DNA of 11,324 bases from Candidatus Bathyarchaeota archaeon (GTDB lineage: Archaea; Thermoproteota; Bathyarchaeia; Bathyarchaeales; UBA233): positions 1 to 11,324 of the forward strand of contig JARYMR010000038.1 in assembly GCA_029907045.1 (NCBI GenBank). The letters are read 5' to 3'. Numbering within the stretch: the stretch's first letter is position 1; every line of letters begins with the position of its first letter. This document shows, piece after piece, positions 1-6,621 of the stretch. The notes under the pieces were generated by a model. That model saw only the letters and a list, made by a program, of their open reading frames with translations, did not search any database and had not been told where the DNA came from. A program made the translations under genes and the position numbers.

Positions 1-716
1 ACACTCCAGAAGTTTTAACGGATACAACAGCGGATTTTGCTTGGGCTTTGTTGTTGGCAGTTGCTAGGCGTGTTGTTGAAGCAGACAAGTATGTTCGCAG
101 TGGACGGTGGAAGGTTGGTTGGCATCCAATGATGCTGCAGGGCAGAGATGTTCACGACGCCACTTTAGGCATCATTGGCGCTGGAAGAATAGGCTTTGCA
201 GTGGCAAAAAGAGCCACAGGTTTCAATATGAAAGTTCTCTTCTACGATGTGGTGCCAAGACCAGAAATGGAAAAAATGGGTGCAAAAAAGGTGGACATGG
301 ATACGCTTTTAAGGGAATCAGACTTTGTTAGCATTCACGTTCCCTTGATGAAGGAGACTTACCACCTAATAAATGAAGAGAAACTCAAACTCATGAAGAA
401 AACTGCTTACCTGATAAACAATTCTCGTGGGCCAGTCATAGACGAGAAAGCCTTGTATCAAGCGCTTAAAGAAGGTAAGATAGCAGGCGCCGCCCTCGAC
501 GTTTTTGAACAAGAACCCACATCTGTGGATAATCCTTTGTTAAAACTTGACAATGTGGTTGTGGCTCCCCACATATCTAGTGCAAGCTATGAAACTCGTT
601 CTAGGATGGCTGAGATGGTTGCAGAGAATTTGGTGGCTTTCTTTAAGGGAGAAAAGCCGCCAAACCTTGTCAATCCAGAAGTAATGAAAATTAGACCGTT
701 ACAAAAGTATTTTTGA
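1..716 (+). CDS. D-2-hydroxyacid dehydrogenase, glyoxylate/hydroxypyruvate reductase type (5' end outside window)
   Basis: This is the C-terminal two thirds (about 237 residues) of an NAD(P)-dependent D-2-hydroxyacid dehydrogenase. The family is usually near 330 residues, so roughly 95 are missing upstream. The reading frame is open from base 1 (first full codon at base 3), and the TTG at 48 is internal. The Rossmann motif GIIGAGRIG is at nt 168-194. It is followed by a second strand ending in Asp (FYDVVP), which favours NAD(H). The catalytic triad is visible: Arg in NNSRGPVID (nt 426-428), Glu in DVFEQEP (nt 513-515) and His in APHIS (nt 570-572). The C-terminal NLVNPEV resembles archaeal glyoxylate reductase (GyaR/GHRPR) more than phosphoglycerate dehydrogenase, and there is no ACT domain. 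The expected reaction is reduction of glyoxylate or hydroxypyruvate in the cytoplasm. The exact substrate is inferred. An aminotransferase gene follows after 83 nt. Confidence 0.88.
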   Translation, partial: TPEVLTDTTADFAWALLLAVARRVVEADKYVRSGRWKVGWHPMMLQGRDVHDATLGIIGAGRIGFAVAKRATGFNMKVLFYDVVPRPEMEKMGAKKVDMDTLLRESDFVSIHVPLMKETYHLINEEKLKLMKKTAYLINNSRGPVIDEKALYQALKEGKIAGAALDVFEQEPTSVDNPLLKLDNVVVAPHISSASYETRSRMAEMVAENLVAFFKGEKPPNLVNPEVMKIRPLQKYF

Positions 717-747
717 CATGAATTTACGACCAATTTTACTGCAATAG

Positions 748-795
748 TTAAATACCCCTTGTTTTTACCTTTCTTTTTCCTTTCCAACAGGTGAT
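748..795 (+). promoter_or_regulatory. Promoter and SD of the aminotransferase gene
   Basis: A TATA-like element TTAAATA lies at 748-754, about 50 nt ahead of the GTG start. A T-rich tract at 761-785 follows; it probably ends the upstream dehydrogenase transcript, and the new transcript would start near its 3' end. A strong SD, AGGTGAT, sits at 789-795 with a 4-nt spacer to GTG at 800. That SD decides the GTG start over the ATG at 824. The transcript start is inferred from TATA spacing. Confidence 0.5.
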
Positions 796-799
796 TTAA

Positions 800-1972
800 G
801 TGAGCTCTATCTTTGCTAAGAGAATGGAAACTTTAGGAACAGAAACAGCTTTTGAAGTTCTTGCAAAGGCGAAAACGTTGGAAAAGCAAGGAAAAGATAT
901 TGTGCATTTGGAAATAGGTGAACCAGATTTTGACACGCCAAAAAACATTAAAGAAGCTGCCGTAAAAGCCCTATTTGAAGGTTATACCCATTATGTTCCA
1001 TCCGCTGGAATTCCAGAGCTAAGAGAAACCATTGCCGAATATATTTCTAAAACCAGAAAGATAAAAGTCGAACCTGAAGAGGTTGTTGTGACGCCTGGCG
1101 CCAAACCAATAATGTTTTTCGCCATACTTGCATGCGTAAATCCCGGCGAAGAGGTTCTTTATCCAAATCCAGGCTTTCCAATTTACGAATCGGTCATAAA
1201 CTTTGTTGGGGCCAGACCAGTGCCTATACCGCTTTTGGAAGAAAATGATTTTAGAATGGATCAGGAATATGTGAAAAAGAAAATAACAAAAAAGACAAAA
1301 ATGATTATCATAAACTCTCCAGAAAACCCAACGGGCGGCGTTTTAACTAAGGAAGACCTGAAAGTCATAGCTGATTGCATCTCAAATAGGGACGATGTCC
1401 TTGTGCTTTCTGACGAAATTTATAGCCGAATAATCTATGAGGGCGCACATGAAAGCATTGCTTCGCTTCCGGGAATGCAAGAGAAAACAATCATATTAGA
1501 CGGTTTTTCGAAAACGTATGCCATGACAGGTTGGAGACTCGGTTATGGTGTAATGCGGAAAGATTTAGCCCAAAAAATTGCCCAACTCATGACCAACTCT
1601 AACTCTTGCACTTGCACTTTCATCCAAATGGCTGGCATCGAAGCCCTAAAAGGTCCACAACATGAAGTGGAAAAAATGGTTGCGGAATTCAGAAAAAGAA
1701 GAGAAGTCATAGTTTCTGGTCTAAACAAGATTAAAGGAATAACATGCAAAAAACCCCGTGGAGCCTTCTACGTATTTCCAAACATAAAGGGAACAGGAAT
1801 GGACTGCCGCAAGCTTGGAGAGTATTTGCTTAACGAGGCTGGTGTGGCTGTTTTACCTGGCACATCCTTTGGAAAATATGGCGAAGGCTATTTACGTTTG
1901 TCCTTTGCCAACTCCATTGAGAATATTAAAAAAGCGTTAGACAGGATATCTAAGGCTCTTGAAAAGCGGTAA
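800..1972 (+). CDS. Class I/II PLP-dependent aminotransferase (aspartate aminotransferase-like)
   Basis: A complete 390-residue fold-type I aminotransferase, the usual length of the archaeal/Thermus-type aspartate aminotransferase subgroup. Visible motifs are the substrate-side loop with GEPDFDTP (residues 40-47), SPENPTGG with the cofactor-contacting Asn176, SDEIYSR with Asp205 that pairs with the pyridine nitrogen, GFSKTYAMTGWRLGY with Schiff-base Lys238 and phosphate-binding Arg246, and Arg366 in LRLSFA that binds the substrate alpha-carboxylate. The protein transfers an amino group between an amino acid and a 2-oxo acid in the cytoplasm. Substrates cannot be read reliably from sequence; aspartate, alanine and glyoxylate/serine are all possible. 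The adjacent glyoxylate/hydroxypyruvate reductase-type gene makes a serine-glyoxylate-hydroxypyruvate link worth considering (inference). It has a GTG start with a good SD and its own promoter. It converges on the next gene with only 6 nt between the stops. Confidence 0.93.
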   Translation: MSSIFAKRMETLGTETAFEVLAKAKTLEKQGKDIVHLEIGEPDFDTPKNIKEAAVKALFEGYTHYVPSAGIPELRETIAEYISKTRKIKVEPEEVVVTPGAKPIMFFAILACVNPGEEVLYPNPGFPIYESVINFVGARPVPIPLLEENDFRMDQEYVKKKITKKTKMIIINSPENPTGGVLTKEDLKVIADCISNRDDVLVLSDEIYSRIIYEGAHESIASLPGMQEKTIILDGFSKTYAMTGWRLGYGVMRKDLAQKIAQLMTNSNSCTCTFIQMAGIEALKGPQHEVEKMVAEFRKRREVIVSGLNKIKGITCKKPRGAFYVFPNIKGTGMDCRKLGEYLLNEAGVAVLPGTSFGKYGEGYLRLSFANSIENIKKALDRISKALEKR

Positions 1973-1978
1973 CCCCAT

Positions 1979-2359
1979 TTAATCCTCTATTTTTTCTCCA
2001 GTCAGCGTTTCAACTATATCCGAAGCTAATTGAACCAAGTTGTTTGCCTTTTTCATAGTCATTTCTCCATTAACTTCCTCCATCTGTGCAAGTTGCTGCA
2101 CCATTTCTTCAATCTGCACCAAAAACCTCAATACTGGGTCATTTATTGTCTGCATTTTTTCCGCAGCTTCTCTTATGACAATTTCCACGAATGCTGGTTC
2201 TCCGAGGCTGTAATAAATGGCGTTTCGAGCTTTTCTGATAGCTTCTATAACTAAAGTGGGAGCCATATATGGCAATTTCCTTGCAGCTTCAAGTTCTGCT
2301 TTCGCCTCTCGCAAGTATCGATGCGCCCATCCCCTTCTATACTCGTCCATCATTTGCAT
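1979..2359 (-). CDS. Small all-helical protein of unknown function, HEPN-like N-terminal half
   Basis: A 126-residue soluble protein that I do not recognise with certainty. It is predicted to be almost entirely helical, with no signal peptide, membrane segment or Cys motif. Residues 5-55 show an amphipathic helix (YLREAKAELEAARKLP), a turn with MAPTLVIEAI, and a helix RKARNAIYYSLGEP. This layout recalls HEPN four-helix bundles, but the RxxxxH catalytic motif of HEPN RNases is not present. Residues 75-105 look like a coiled coil (EEMVQQLAQMEEV). The gene lies 47 nt downstream of ribosomal protein eS17 on the same strand, so it may be co-transcribed. A TATA-like CTTTTTATCC (minus strand, 2385-2394) could also give it its own nearly leaderless transcript. 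ATG codons at 2359, 2353 and 2350 compete as starts, and no SD decides between them. Reality of the gene is well supported by its length and composition; function is unknown. Confidence 0.7.
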   Translation of the reverse strand: MQMMDEYRRGWAHRYLREAKAELEAARKLPYMAPTLVIEAIRKARNAIYYSLGEPAFVEIVIREAAEKMQTINDPVLRFLVQIEEMVQQLAQMEEVNGEMTMKKANNLVQLASDIVETLTGEKIED

Positions 2360-2406
2360 CCGCTTCTCTGAGCAATTCTTAAAAGGATAAAAAGTGTTTT
2401 ATAAGG

Positions 2407-2628
2407 TTACGCTTCTTCTTGAGTCTCGTTTGATGAGGATGCTTGAATTCCAGCGAAAGCATGGGTTATGTATCCTGCGATCTGGTTTCTCACTTTGGTT
2501 GTTGCTCCTTTTATTAGCATGTCAACCATGCGTTTGTTGCTCTCAAAATTGTTGGAGAACTTGTCTGGAAAGCGTCGAATAAGCTCTTTGGCTATTCGTT
2601 TAATTTGTTCTGTTCGCACATTTCCCAA
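2407..2628 (-). CDS. rps17e: Small ribosomal subunit protein eS17
   Basis: A 73-residue archaeal eS17 (S17e) protein of the 30S subunit. The whole core is recognisable: the N-terminal MGNVRTEQIKRIAKEL, then RRFPDKFSNNFESNK, and the RNA-contacting NQIAGYITH segment. Archaeal eS17 is typically 60-70 residues. This one carries a short polar, acidic C-terminal tail (after residue 60) rich in Ser, Glu and Gln. The start is TTG at 2628, chosen because a strong SD (GGAGGA, 2638-2643) lies 9 nt upstream and because the family begins MGxVR at exactly this point. It is the likely first gene of a two-gene minus-strand unit with the helical protein downstream. Confidence 0.93.
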   Translation of the reverse strand: MGNVRTEQIKRIAKELIRRFPDKFSNNFESNKRMVDMLIKGATTKVRNQIAGYITHAFAGIQASSSNETQEEA

Positions 2629-2637
2629 GTTTTAGTT

Positions 2638-2643
2638 TCCTCC
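2638..2643 (-). promoter_or_regulatory. SD site that fixes the TTG start of eS17
   Basis: On the minus strand the sequence reads GGAGGA followed by 9 nt and then TTG. It is one of the best SD matches in the window and compensates for the weak start codon. Confidence 0.75.
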
Positions 2644-2777
2644 AAGCGCAACTGTTTCATCCTCAATGTAAACATGCTCTAAAGTAAACCCTTCATAAAA
2701 GAAAAGGATAATTTAACCTTTCTCAACCAAACCTTAAAATGAAGTAATTAAATTGTTAGAGTTCCTTAAGACTTTTT

Positions 2778-2796
2778 TATATCGAAATTTGATATA
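2778..2796. repeat. Interrupted inverted repeat TATATC-N7-GATATA
   Basis: Perfect 6-bp arms at 2778-2783 and 2791-2796 flank GAAATTT. The preceding T-run (2773-2778) makes this look like a TATA region. A related GATATATA recurs at 2834. It could be an operator or just AT-rich promoter sequence. Confidence 0.35.
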
Positions 2797-2857
2797 TGTC
2801 TGCAGTAGAAAGAACTGATTTATTAAGATACACGATATATAAAAATAGGGAATAAAA

Positions 2858-2971
2858 ATGAAATCAAGAATAAACATTAACCCAGACGAAAGATGCATTT
2901 ATGAAGATATTGAGATGCTTAAAGCGCAAATACTAAACTTTTCATTTTTGTGTCTCCGTAAACTTATCTAG
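2858..2971 (+). CDS. Possible 37-residue small ORF
   Basis: An ATG-started ORF of 37 codons (begins MKSRININPDERC, ends LRKLI) lies in the longest intergenic gap. A TATA-like element at 2834-2846 is just upstream, but it is only about 15 nt from the ATG. A transcript started from it would therefore begin inside the ORF; the alternative TATA at 2774-2782 would give a leader of about 50 nt. There is no clear SD (AATAAAA precedes the ATG). The peptide is mixed charged and ends hydrophobically (ILNFSFLCL). It resembles no family I know. It may be a real small protein or chance. Confidence 0.2.
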   Translation: MKSRININPDERCIYEDIEMLKAQILNFSFLCLRKLI

Positions 2972-3009
2972 TTTCTTCATTCTCAGATGCCTTTAGCACC
3001 GTTAGGAAG

Positions 3010-3795
3010 CTATTTCTTTTTCACTTTGATTTTGAAAAATTTTTCAAAATTCTCTATTATTTGTTCCGCGACCCTTGCAATTTCCAAATTTTTAATTTCT
3101 GCTATGGCTTCAACGATCATCGGAATGAAAGCTGGCGTTGTTATTTGTCCATTGAAAGGTTGCTTAAAATAGCGTACTGGTCCGTCAGTTTCGGTTAACA
3201 AACTGGTTAATGGTATTTTTCTAACAACTTCTCGTATGCCATTAGAGTAAGCTGTGGGTGGTCCTTCAGTGATGTAATATCCATTTTCCACAATTTTGGT
3301 TAGTAGGCTTAAGGGGTGGCTGAACCAGTGGAGTAAGACTTTTTTAATTTTGTAAGAGGGAAGCATTTCAACTATTTGTGATGTTGTGCCACGGGAATGG
3401 ATTATAACTGGTAACCCGAGTTTTTCAGCTAACAGTAGCATCTCGTTAAAAACCTTTAGTTGTTTATCCCATATGTTTGCATATTTGTAGTCTAAACCTA
3501 TCTCGCCTATGGCAATTAATCCTTTATTGTCTCTTTGTTCGCAAATAAAATTCACTGTTTTCTGAAGCTCATCATCTGTTAAATCCTTCACATTCCATGG
3601 ATGGATGCCCAAAGCCGCAAAAACAATTCCTTGATATTTTTCAGCCAGTTTAAGACTTCTAATGCATGTTTCCAAATCCATGGAATTGGAGACCAAAGCA
3701 ACAACATTCGAGTTTTTGGCATCAGCTATAACATCGTCAACGTGTTCTGAATATTCCTCATCTGAAAGGTGGATATGAGCGTCAACAAACTTCAT
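3010..3795 (-). CDS. TatD family metal-dependent hydrolase
   Basis: A 261-residue TIM-barrel amidohydrolase-superfamily protein of the TatD type, which acts as a divalent-metal-dependent nuclease/phosphoesterase in characterised bacterial members. All metal ligands are in place: DAHIH (His7, His9), GEIGLDY (Glu98), IIHSR (His133), LLHWF (His156) and TETD (Asp204). The length matches the family (about 255-265). Compared with classical TatD (DTHCHLD), the first motif is DAHIHLSD. The C-terminus is basic (IKVKKK). It is probably cytoplasmic, with no signal peptide. Candidate roles are DNA repair or 3'-5' exonuclease activity, but archaeal TatD substrates are poorly defined. It is transcribed alone, divergent from the histone gene. 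The ATG at 3795 is used, and an imperfect SD (AGGTTT) overlaps a dyad. Confidence 0.9.
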   Translation of the reverse strand: MKFVDAHIHLSDEEYSEHVDDVIADAKNSNVVALVSNSMDLETCIRSLKLAEKYQGIVFAALGIHPWNVKDLTDDELQKTVNFICEQRDNKGLIAIGEIGLDYKYANIWDKQLKVFNEMLLLAEKLGLPVIIHSRGTTSQIVEMLPSYKIKKVLLHWFSHPLSLLTKIVENGYYITEGPPTAYSNGIREVVRKIPLTSLLTETDGPVRYFKQPFNGQITTPAFIPMIVEAIAEIKNLEIARVAEQIIENFEKFFKIKVKKK

Positions 3796-3799
3796 TTGG

Positions 3800-3842
3800 A
3801 AACCTACAGGTTTTATTAGAGTGTTTAAAATGAGCTTTTAAA
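3800..3842 (-). promoter_or_regulatory. TatD upstream region with two perfect dyads
   Basis: AAACCT-AC-AGGTTT (3800-3813) covers the likely SD of TatD. TTTAAAA-TGAGC-TTTTAAA (3824-3842) forms a symmetric pair of TATA-like blocks 29-47 nt ahead of the ATG. The first could fold in the 5' leader and mask the ribosome site. The second is probably the promoter. Both readings are inferences from symmetry and spacing. Confidence 0.4.
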
Positions 3843-3908
3843 ATTTCCTTTTTTGTTTGAAAGAATCTGTCATGTTGCTTTGTTTTGGGAAAATAAAGAA
3901 CAATAAAC

Positions 3909-3948
3909 GTTAAATATTGATTTAAATAGAAAAAGAGGCTCGGAGGAG
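3909..3948 (+). promoter_or_regulatory. Histone promoter and SD
   Basis: TATA-like GTTAAATATT (3909-3918) and TTTAAATA (3921-3928) are followed by GGAGGAG (3942-3948). The SD spacing picks ATG at 3954 (7 nt from GGAGG), not the GTG at 3948, which overlaps the SD itself. Confidence 0.6.
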
Positions 3949-3953
3949 TGTTT

Positions 3954-4175
3954 ATGGCTGATTTAGAGTTGGCTGTGACTCCAATGCATAGAATATGCAA
4001 AAAGGCTGGAGCTCACAGAGTAAGCGAAGCAGCAGCCAAAGAACTTGCTAAGGCGTTGGAAGAAATTGGCGTGAAAATCGCTAAAGAAGCCTTAGATTTT
4101 GCCATGCACGCTGGAAGAAAAACCATAAAAGCAGAAGACATTGAAATTGCTGCAAAAAAAGTTATGAGCAGGTAA
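3954..4175 (+). CDS. Archaeal histone
   Basis: A 73-residue histone-fold protein with no N- or C-terminal tail beyond the fold, as in HMfB-type archaeal histones. It wraps and compacts DNA as dimers that polymerise into hypernucleosomes. The alpha1-L1-alpha2-L2-alpha3 pattern is clear: [14 protein letters not shown] (residues 11-24), a long central helix (26-52) and [17 protein letters not shown] (54-70). DNA-binding positions known from HMfB are conserved: Arg13, Arg22 in loop 1 and Arg55-Lys56-Thr57 in loop 2, with the AEDI that follows. The protein starts MADLELAV; the extended reading from GTG at 3948 would only add two residues and is disfavoured by SD position. It is monocistronic, with a T-rich 3' tail. 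Confidence 0.96.
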   Translation: MADLELAVTPMHRICKKAGAHRVSEAAAKELAKALEEIGVKIAKEALDFAMHAGRKTIKAEDIEIAAKKVMSR

Positions 4176-4194
4176 CCTTCCTTTACAAGCATCT

Positions 4195-4206
4195 CCCTTC
4201 TTTTTC
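4195..4206 (+). terminator. T-rich terminator of the histone gene
   Basis: A pyrimidine tract CCCTTCTTTTTC lies about 20 nt after the histone stop and just before the converging TrmB-like gene. Archaeal termination commonly occurs at such oligo-T tracts. No hairpin is needed or seen. Confidence 0.4.
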
Positions 4207-4225
4207 AAAACCTAAAATCCATTTC

Positions 4226-4999
4226 CTAATAGGTTTTCTGCGAAGACTCCCAGAGAAATTGGAAGTAATCTCTTGCGAATTGCACCAAACCAATATGTTT
4301 GCTCCATATAACCAAGCTTGGTTTTTCCTCGCCTAAAAATAACATAGCCTCTTTTCCATCCACAATTATTCCGCCACCGAACATTTGATCCCTTATTCGC
4401 AATTCGACTATGCCCTTTAACTTTTTAAGGTTCATCCATTCTTCGGGTTTTCCTGCCATCATCAGCTTGATGTTTAAGCGAGTTTTCTGCAAAGCCTCTA
4501 AAGAAATGGCTGTCGATGCGAGTGTGTTTTTGGCGAATTTTGGTGCAGCTATCATGATTTCTTTTGTGGCTTTTCTTAAGGTCTCTTCAAGTTTAGCCAT
4601 AACCGCCTGTTGACCATGCAATATTAATATGTCTGGGCGTTCGACAAGCTCCCTTTTCTCATATAGAGGCTGCAATTCGCTGGCGATTATTTGTTCCCAA
4701 CCTTTGTATTTGTCCTCCAGCCTAATTTTTGTTGTTGCCAAGACTTCGAGGGGCGGTAAAGGATAGTATTTGTTTGGGCGGCTTTCTACACTTTTAATCC
4801 ATTCCTTTTCCTTGAGAGCGTTTAAAACTTCGTAGATTTTTGAGTAGGGCACTTTAGCTTTCGTGCTTATTTCCATGGCTGTCATTTGCCCACCTTCTAA
4901 TAAAGTAAAGTAGACATCAATTTCGTAGGTGTTTAATCCCATTTCTCGCAAAATCTGCTTACTTTCTTCGGTTATGGGCAACCTAAACCCCTCAATCAC
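4226..4999 (-). CDS. TrmB family transcriptional regulator
   Basis: A 257-residue protein with the two-part TrmB layout. Residues 14-85 form a winged helix-turn-helix (MGLNTYEIDVYFTLLEGG, then MTAMEISTKAKVPYSKIYEV as the recognition region, then a wing ending RPNKYYPLPP). A charged helical linker covers about 92-118, and the C-terminal domain (about 120-257) resembles the phospholipase-D-like effector domain of TrmB regulators, without catalytic HKD motifs. Characterised TrmB proteins bind sugars, but the ligand here cannot be predicted. The start is taken as GTG at 4999; the next Met is internal to the HTH domain (codon 20) and would cut the first helix. It is divergent from the Tes-family gene with 76 nt between starts, so it is a good candidate for autoregulation and control of that gene. 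Confidence 0.87.
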   Translation of the reverse strand: MIEGFRLPITEESKQILREMGLNTYEIDVYFTLLEGGQMTAMEISTKAKVPYSKIYEVLNALKEKEWIKSVESRPNKYYPLPPLEVLATTKIRLEDKYKGWEQIIASELQPLYEKRELVERPDILILHGQQAVMAKLEETLRKATKEIMIAAPKFAKNTLASTAISLEALQKTRLNIKLMMAGKPEEWMNLKKLKGIVELRIRDQMFGGGIIVDGKEAMLFLGEEKPSLVIWSKHIGLVQFARDYFQFLWESSQKTY

Positions 5000-5013
5000 C
5001 TTATGAAAAGTTT

Positions 5014-5030
5014 GGAAACCTTATTATATC
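5014..5030. promoter_or_regulatory. Shared divergent promoter, TrmB-like / Tes-family
   Basis: The core CCTTATTATATCC (5019-5031) serves as a TATA box in both directions. Forward it lies about 50 nt before ATG 5076. In reverse it reads GGATATAATAAGG, about 20-30 nt before GTG 4999, which would make the regulator transcript nearly leaderless. The purine block GGAAA (5014-5018) could be the forward BRE, and AAGGAAGG (reverse, 5031-5038) the opposite one. Polymerases could not use both directions at once. Transcript starts are inferred. Confidence 0.5.
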
Positions 5031-5075
5031 CTTCCTTAAAATCTTCAAAACACAGCTTGAAAATGCGGTGAACAT

Positions 5076-6566
5076 ATGAAGGTCATTAAAGAAACAGAGA
5101 GTTTATGCCCAGAATGTCTCAAAGTTTTAAAGGCTACAATCTTCGAAGAAGACGGCAAAGTCTACATGAAAAAGGAATGCCCTCAGCACGGTTTTTTCCG
5201 AGAAGTATACTGGTCTGATTATGGACAGTACTTGCGAGCTGAAAAATTCAGGTACGACGGCGAAGGCTTAAACAATCCAAGAACAAAAACCGTCAACAAC
5301 TGCCCCTACGACTGTGGAATATGCCCGCAACACAAGTCTCACACAGCCCTAGCAATAATCGACGTGACAAACAGATGCAACCTTAAATGTCCCGTCTGTT
5401 TTGCTAATGCTGCAGCCGCAGGATATGTTTACGAACCATCCAAAGAAGAAATTCGATGCATGCTGGAAAATTTACGCAAGAACGACCCTGTTCCAGCTAC
5501 TGCCCTTCAGTTTTCTGGTGGTGAACCAACTGTTCGCAACGACCTTTTCGAACTTATTCGAATGGCTAAAGAGCTTGGATTCCATCATGTAGAAGTTAAT
5601 ACGAATGGGCTTCGACTTGCCCAAAGTGTTGATTATTGCAAAGGCTTGAAAGAGGCTGGAATGAGCACAGTCTATTTGCAATTTGATGGATTAACTTCTG
5701 AAGTTTACAAGTTTATCCGTGGAATAGACTTATTGGACATGAAAATGAAGGCTATTGAAAATTGTCGCAAAGCTGGAATCGACAGTGTGGTTTTGGTTGT
5801 CACATTAATTAAAGGTGTAAATGATGGTCAACTTGGAGACATTATACGGTTTGCAGTGCAAAACTTCGATGTTGTGCGCTGTGTAAACGTTCAACCTGTC
5901 TCCCTCTGTGGAAGATTACCCCAAACAGAAAGGGAGAAAATGCGCATAACAATTCCAGATTTTATGCGGCTTGTGGAAGAGCAAACAAACGACAAGATAA
6001 AAATGTCAGACTTCTATCCAGTGCCAACAGTTGTGCCAGTTTCAAAAGCCGTTGGCGCCCTAAAAGACAAGAGATATGTGGAGTTTACTGCGCATCCTCA
6101 CTGTGGAATGGCAACATACATATTCGTCGAGAATGGCGAAATTGTTCCGATAACCCATTATGGAAACGTGGATAAATTCATTAAAACAATGCAGAAAGTT
6201 TACGAGGATGCTTCAAAGAGAAGCAAAAACAAGGCAAAACTACGCTTGGTTGGAGCTTTACGCCATATCAAATTTAGTTTTCTAAGGAAACATGTTTGGG
6301 GCGTATTAAGGGAAGGAAGCTACGAAGCCTTAGGGAATTTGCAAAGAAAATCCATACTGCTTTCAGCGATGCATTTCATGGATCCATATAACTTTGACTT
6401 GGAAAGAGTCCAACGCTGCGTAATCCATTATGCAATTCCAGACGGACGCATCATTCCTTTCTGCACAATGAACTCCATACACCGTCCAGAAATCGAGAAG
6501 AAACTTGGAATGTCAATTAAAGAGTGGCAAAACAAGCACAAGGTTGAAATAACTCAGTACGCCTAA
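5076..6566 (+). CDS. tes: Radical SAM protein, tetraether lipid synthase (Tes) family
   Basis: A 496-residue radical-SAM enzyme closely matching the archaeal MJ0619/Tes family in length and cysteine layout. Tes joins the phytanyl chain ends of two archaeol lipids through C-C bonds to give macrocyclic and membrane-spanning GDGT lipids. Visible features are an N-terminal metal-binding module (CPEC at 11-14, CPQHGFF from 35), a second cluster CPYDCGIC (Cys76/80/83), the radical-SAM motif CNLKCPVC (Cys101/105/108) after DVTNR, the SAM-binding FSGGEP (146-151), HPHCG around Cys343, and C-terminal Cys448 and Cys463 in PFCTMNS. These extra Cys sites fit the auxiliary metal clusters known in the family. 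The start ATG 5076 has GGTGA 5 nt upstream. Tes paralogs with other roles exist, so the exact lipid product is inferred. It lies divergent from a TrmB-like regulator and upstream of eS25. Confidence 0.88.
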   Translation: MKVIKETESLCPECLKVLKATIFEEDGKVYMKKECPQHGFFREVYWSDYGQYLRAEKFRYDGEGLNNPRTKTVNNCPYDCGICPQHKSHTALAIIDVTNRCNLKCPVCFANAAAAGYVYEPSKEEIRCMLENLRKNDPVPATALQFSGGEPTVRNDLFELIRMAKELGFHHVEVNTNGLRLAQSVDYCKGLKEAGMSTVYLQFDGLTSEVYKFIRGIDLLDMKMKAIENCRKAGIDSVVLVVTLIKGVNDGQLGDIIRFAVQNFDVVRCVNVQPVSLCGRLPQTEREKMRITIPDFMRLVEEQTNDKIKMSDFYPVPTVVPVSKAVGALKDKRYVEFTAHPHCGMATYIFVENGEIVPITHYGNVDKFIKTMQKVYEDASKRSKNKAKLRLVGALRHIKFSFLRKHVWGVLREGSYEALGNLQRKSILLSAMHFMDPYNFDLERVQRCVIHYAIPDGRIIPFCTMNSIHRPEIEKKLGMSIKEWQNKHKVEITQYA

Positions 6567-6621
6567 ATGTAGAAAACCTAAAGAATCGCGATAACTCTTT
6601 CAGTTAATGGAAGCTGATAGT

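Larger units (their letters stand above)
2644..3009. other. Intergenic region: eS17 leader, AT-rich dyads, doubtful small ORF
   Basis: Between TatD (stop at 3010) and eS17 (start at 2628) lie 381 nt without a confident gene. The right-hand side of eS17 holds a leader of uncertain length; TATA-like stretches on the minus strand occur near 2694-2720. At 2778-2796 there is an interrupted dyad, TATATC-7 nt-GATATA. A plus-strand TATA-like GATATATAAAAAT lies at 2834-2846, just before a 37-codon ORF at 2858-2971. I found no tRNA fold, no C/D-box pair, no repeat array and no decayed gene. The region 2972-3009 is the 3' flank of the TatD gene and contains a weak 5-bp hairpin on the minus strand (GGTGC-TAAAG-GCATC). 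Confidence 0.5.

Noticed and set aside
48..716. A complete gene starting at TTG 48
   Set aside because: The frame is open back to base 1, and the residues before it ([15 protein letters not shown]) are conserved dehydrogenase sequence, so the gene is cut by the window edge.
1..716. Phosphoglycerate dehydrogenase (SerA)
   Set aside because: There is no ACT or intervening domain after the catalytic His, and the C-terminal NLVNPEV ending is typical of glyoxylate reductases. The N-terminal substrate loop is not visible, so the exclusion is not absolute.
2579..2665. Short ORF in the eS17 leader (minus strand, starting near 2665)
   Set aside because: It overlaps the eS17 start in another frame and has no SD. 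The strong SD in this stretch serves the eS17 TTG.
2629..3009. tRNA or C/D-box guide RNA in the long gap
   Set aside because: No cloverleaf, no GTTCGA-type T-loop and no matched C/D boxes were found on either strand by eye.
3782..4000. Minus-strand ORF across the TatD-histone gap
   Set aside because: It overlaps the histone gene and the TatD start in other frames, has no family resemblance and only reads through AT-rich promoter sequence.
4226..4999. Phospholipase D-type enzyme
   Set aside because: The C-terminal domain is PLD-like, but no HxKxxxxD motif is present and the N-terminus is a winged HTH, so it is a TrmB regulator.
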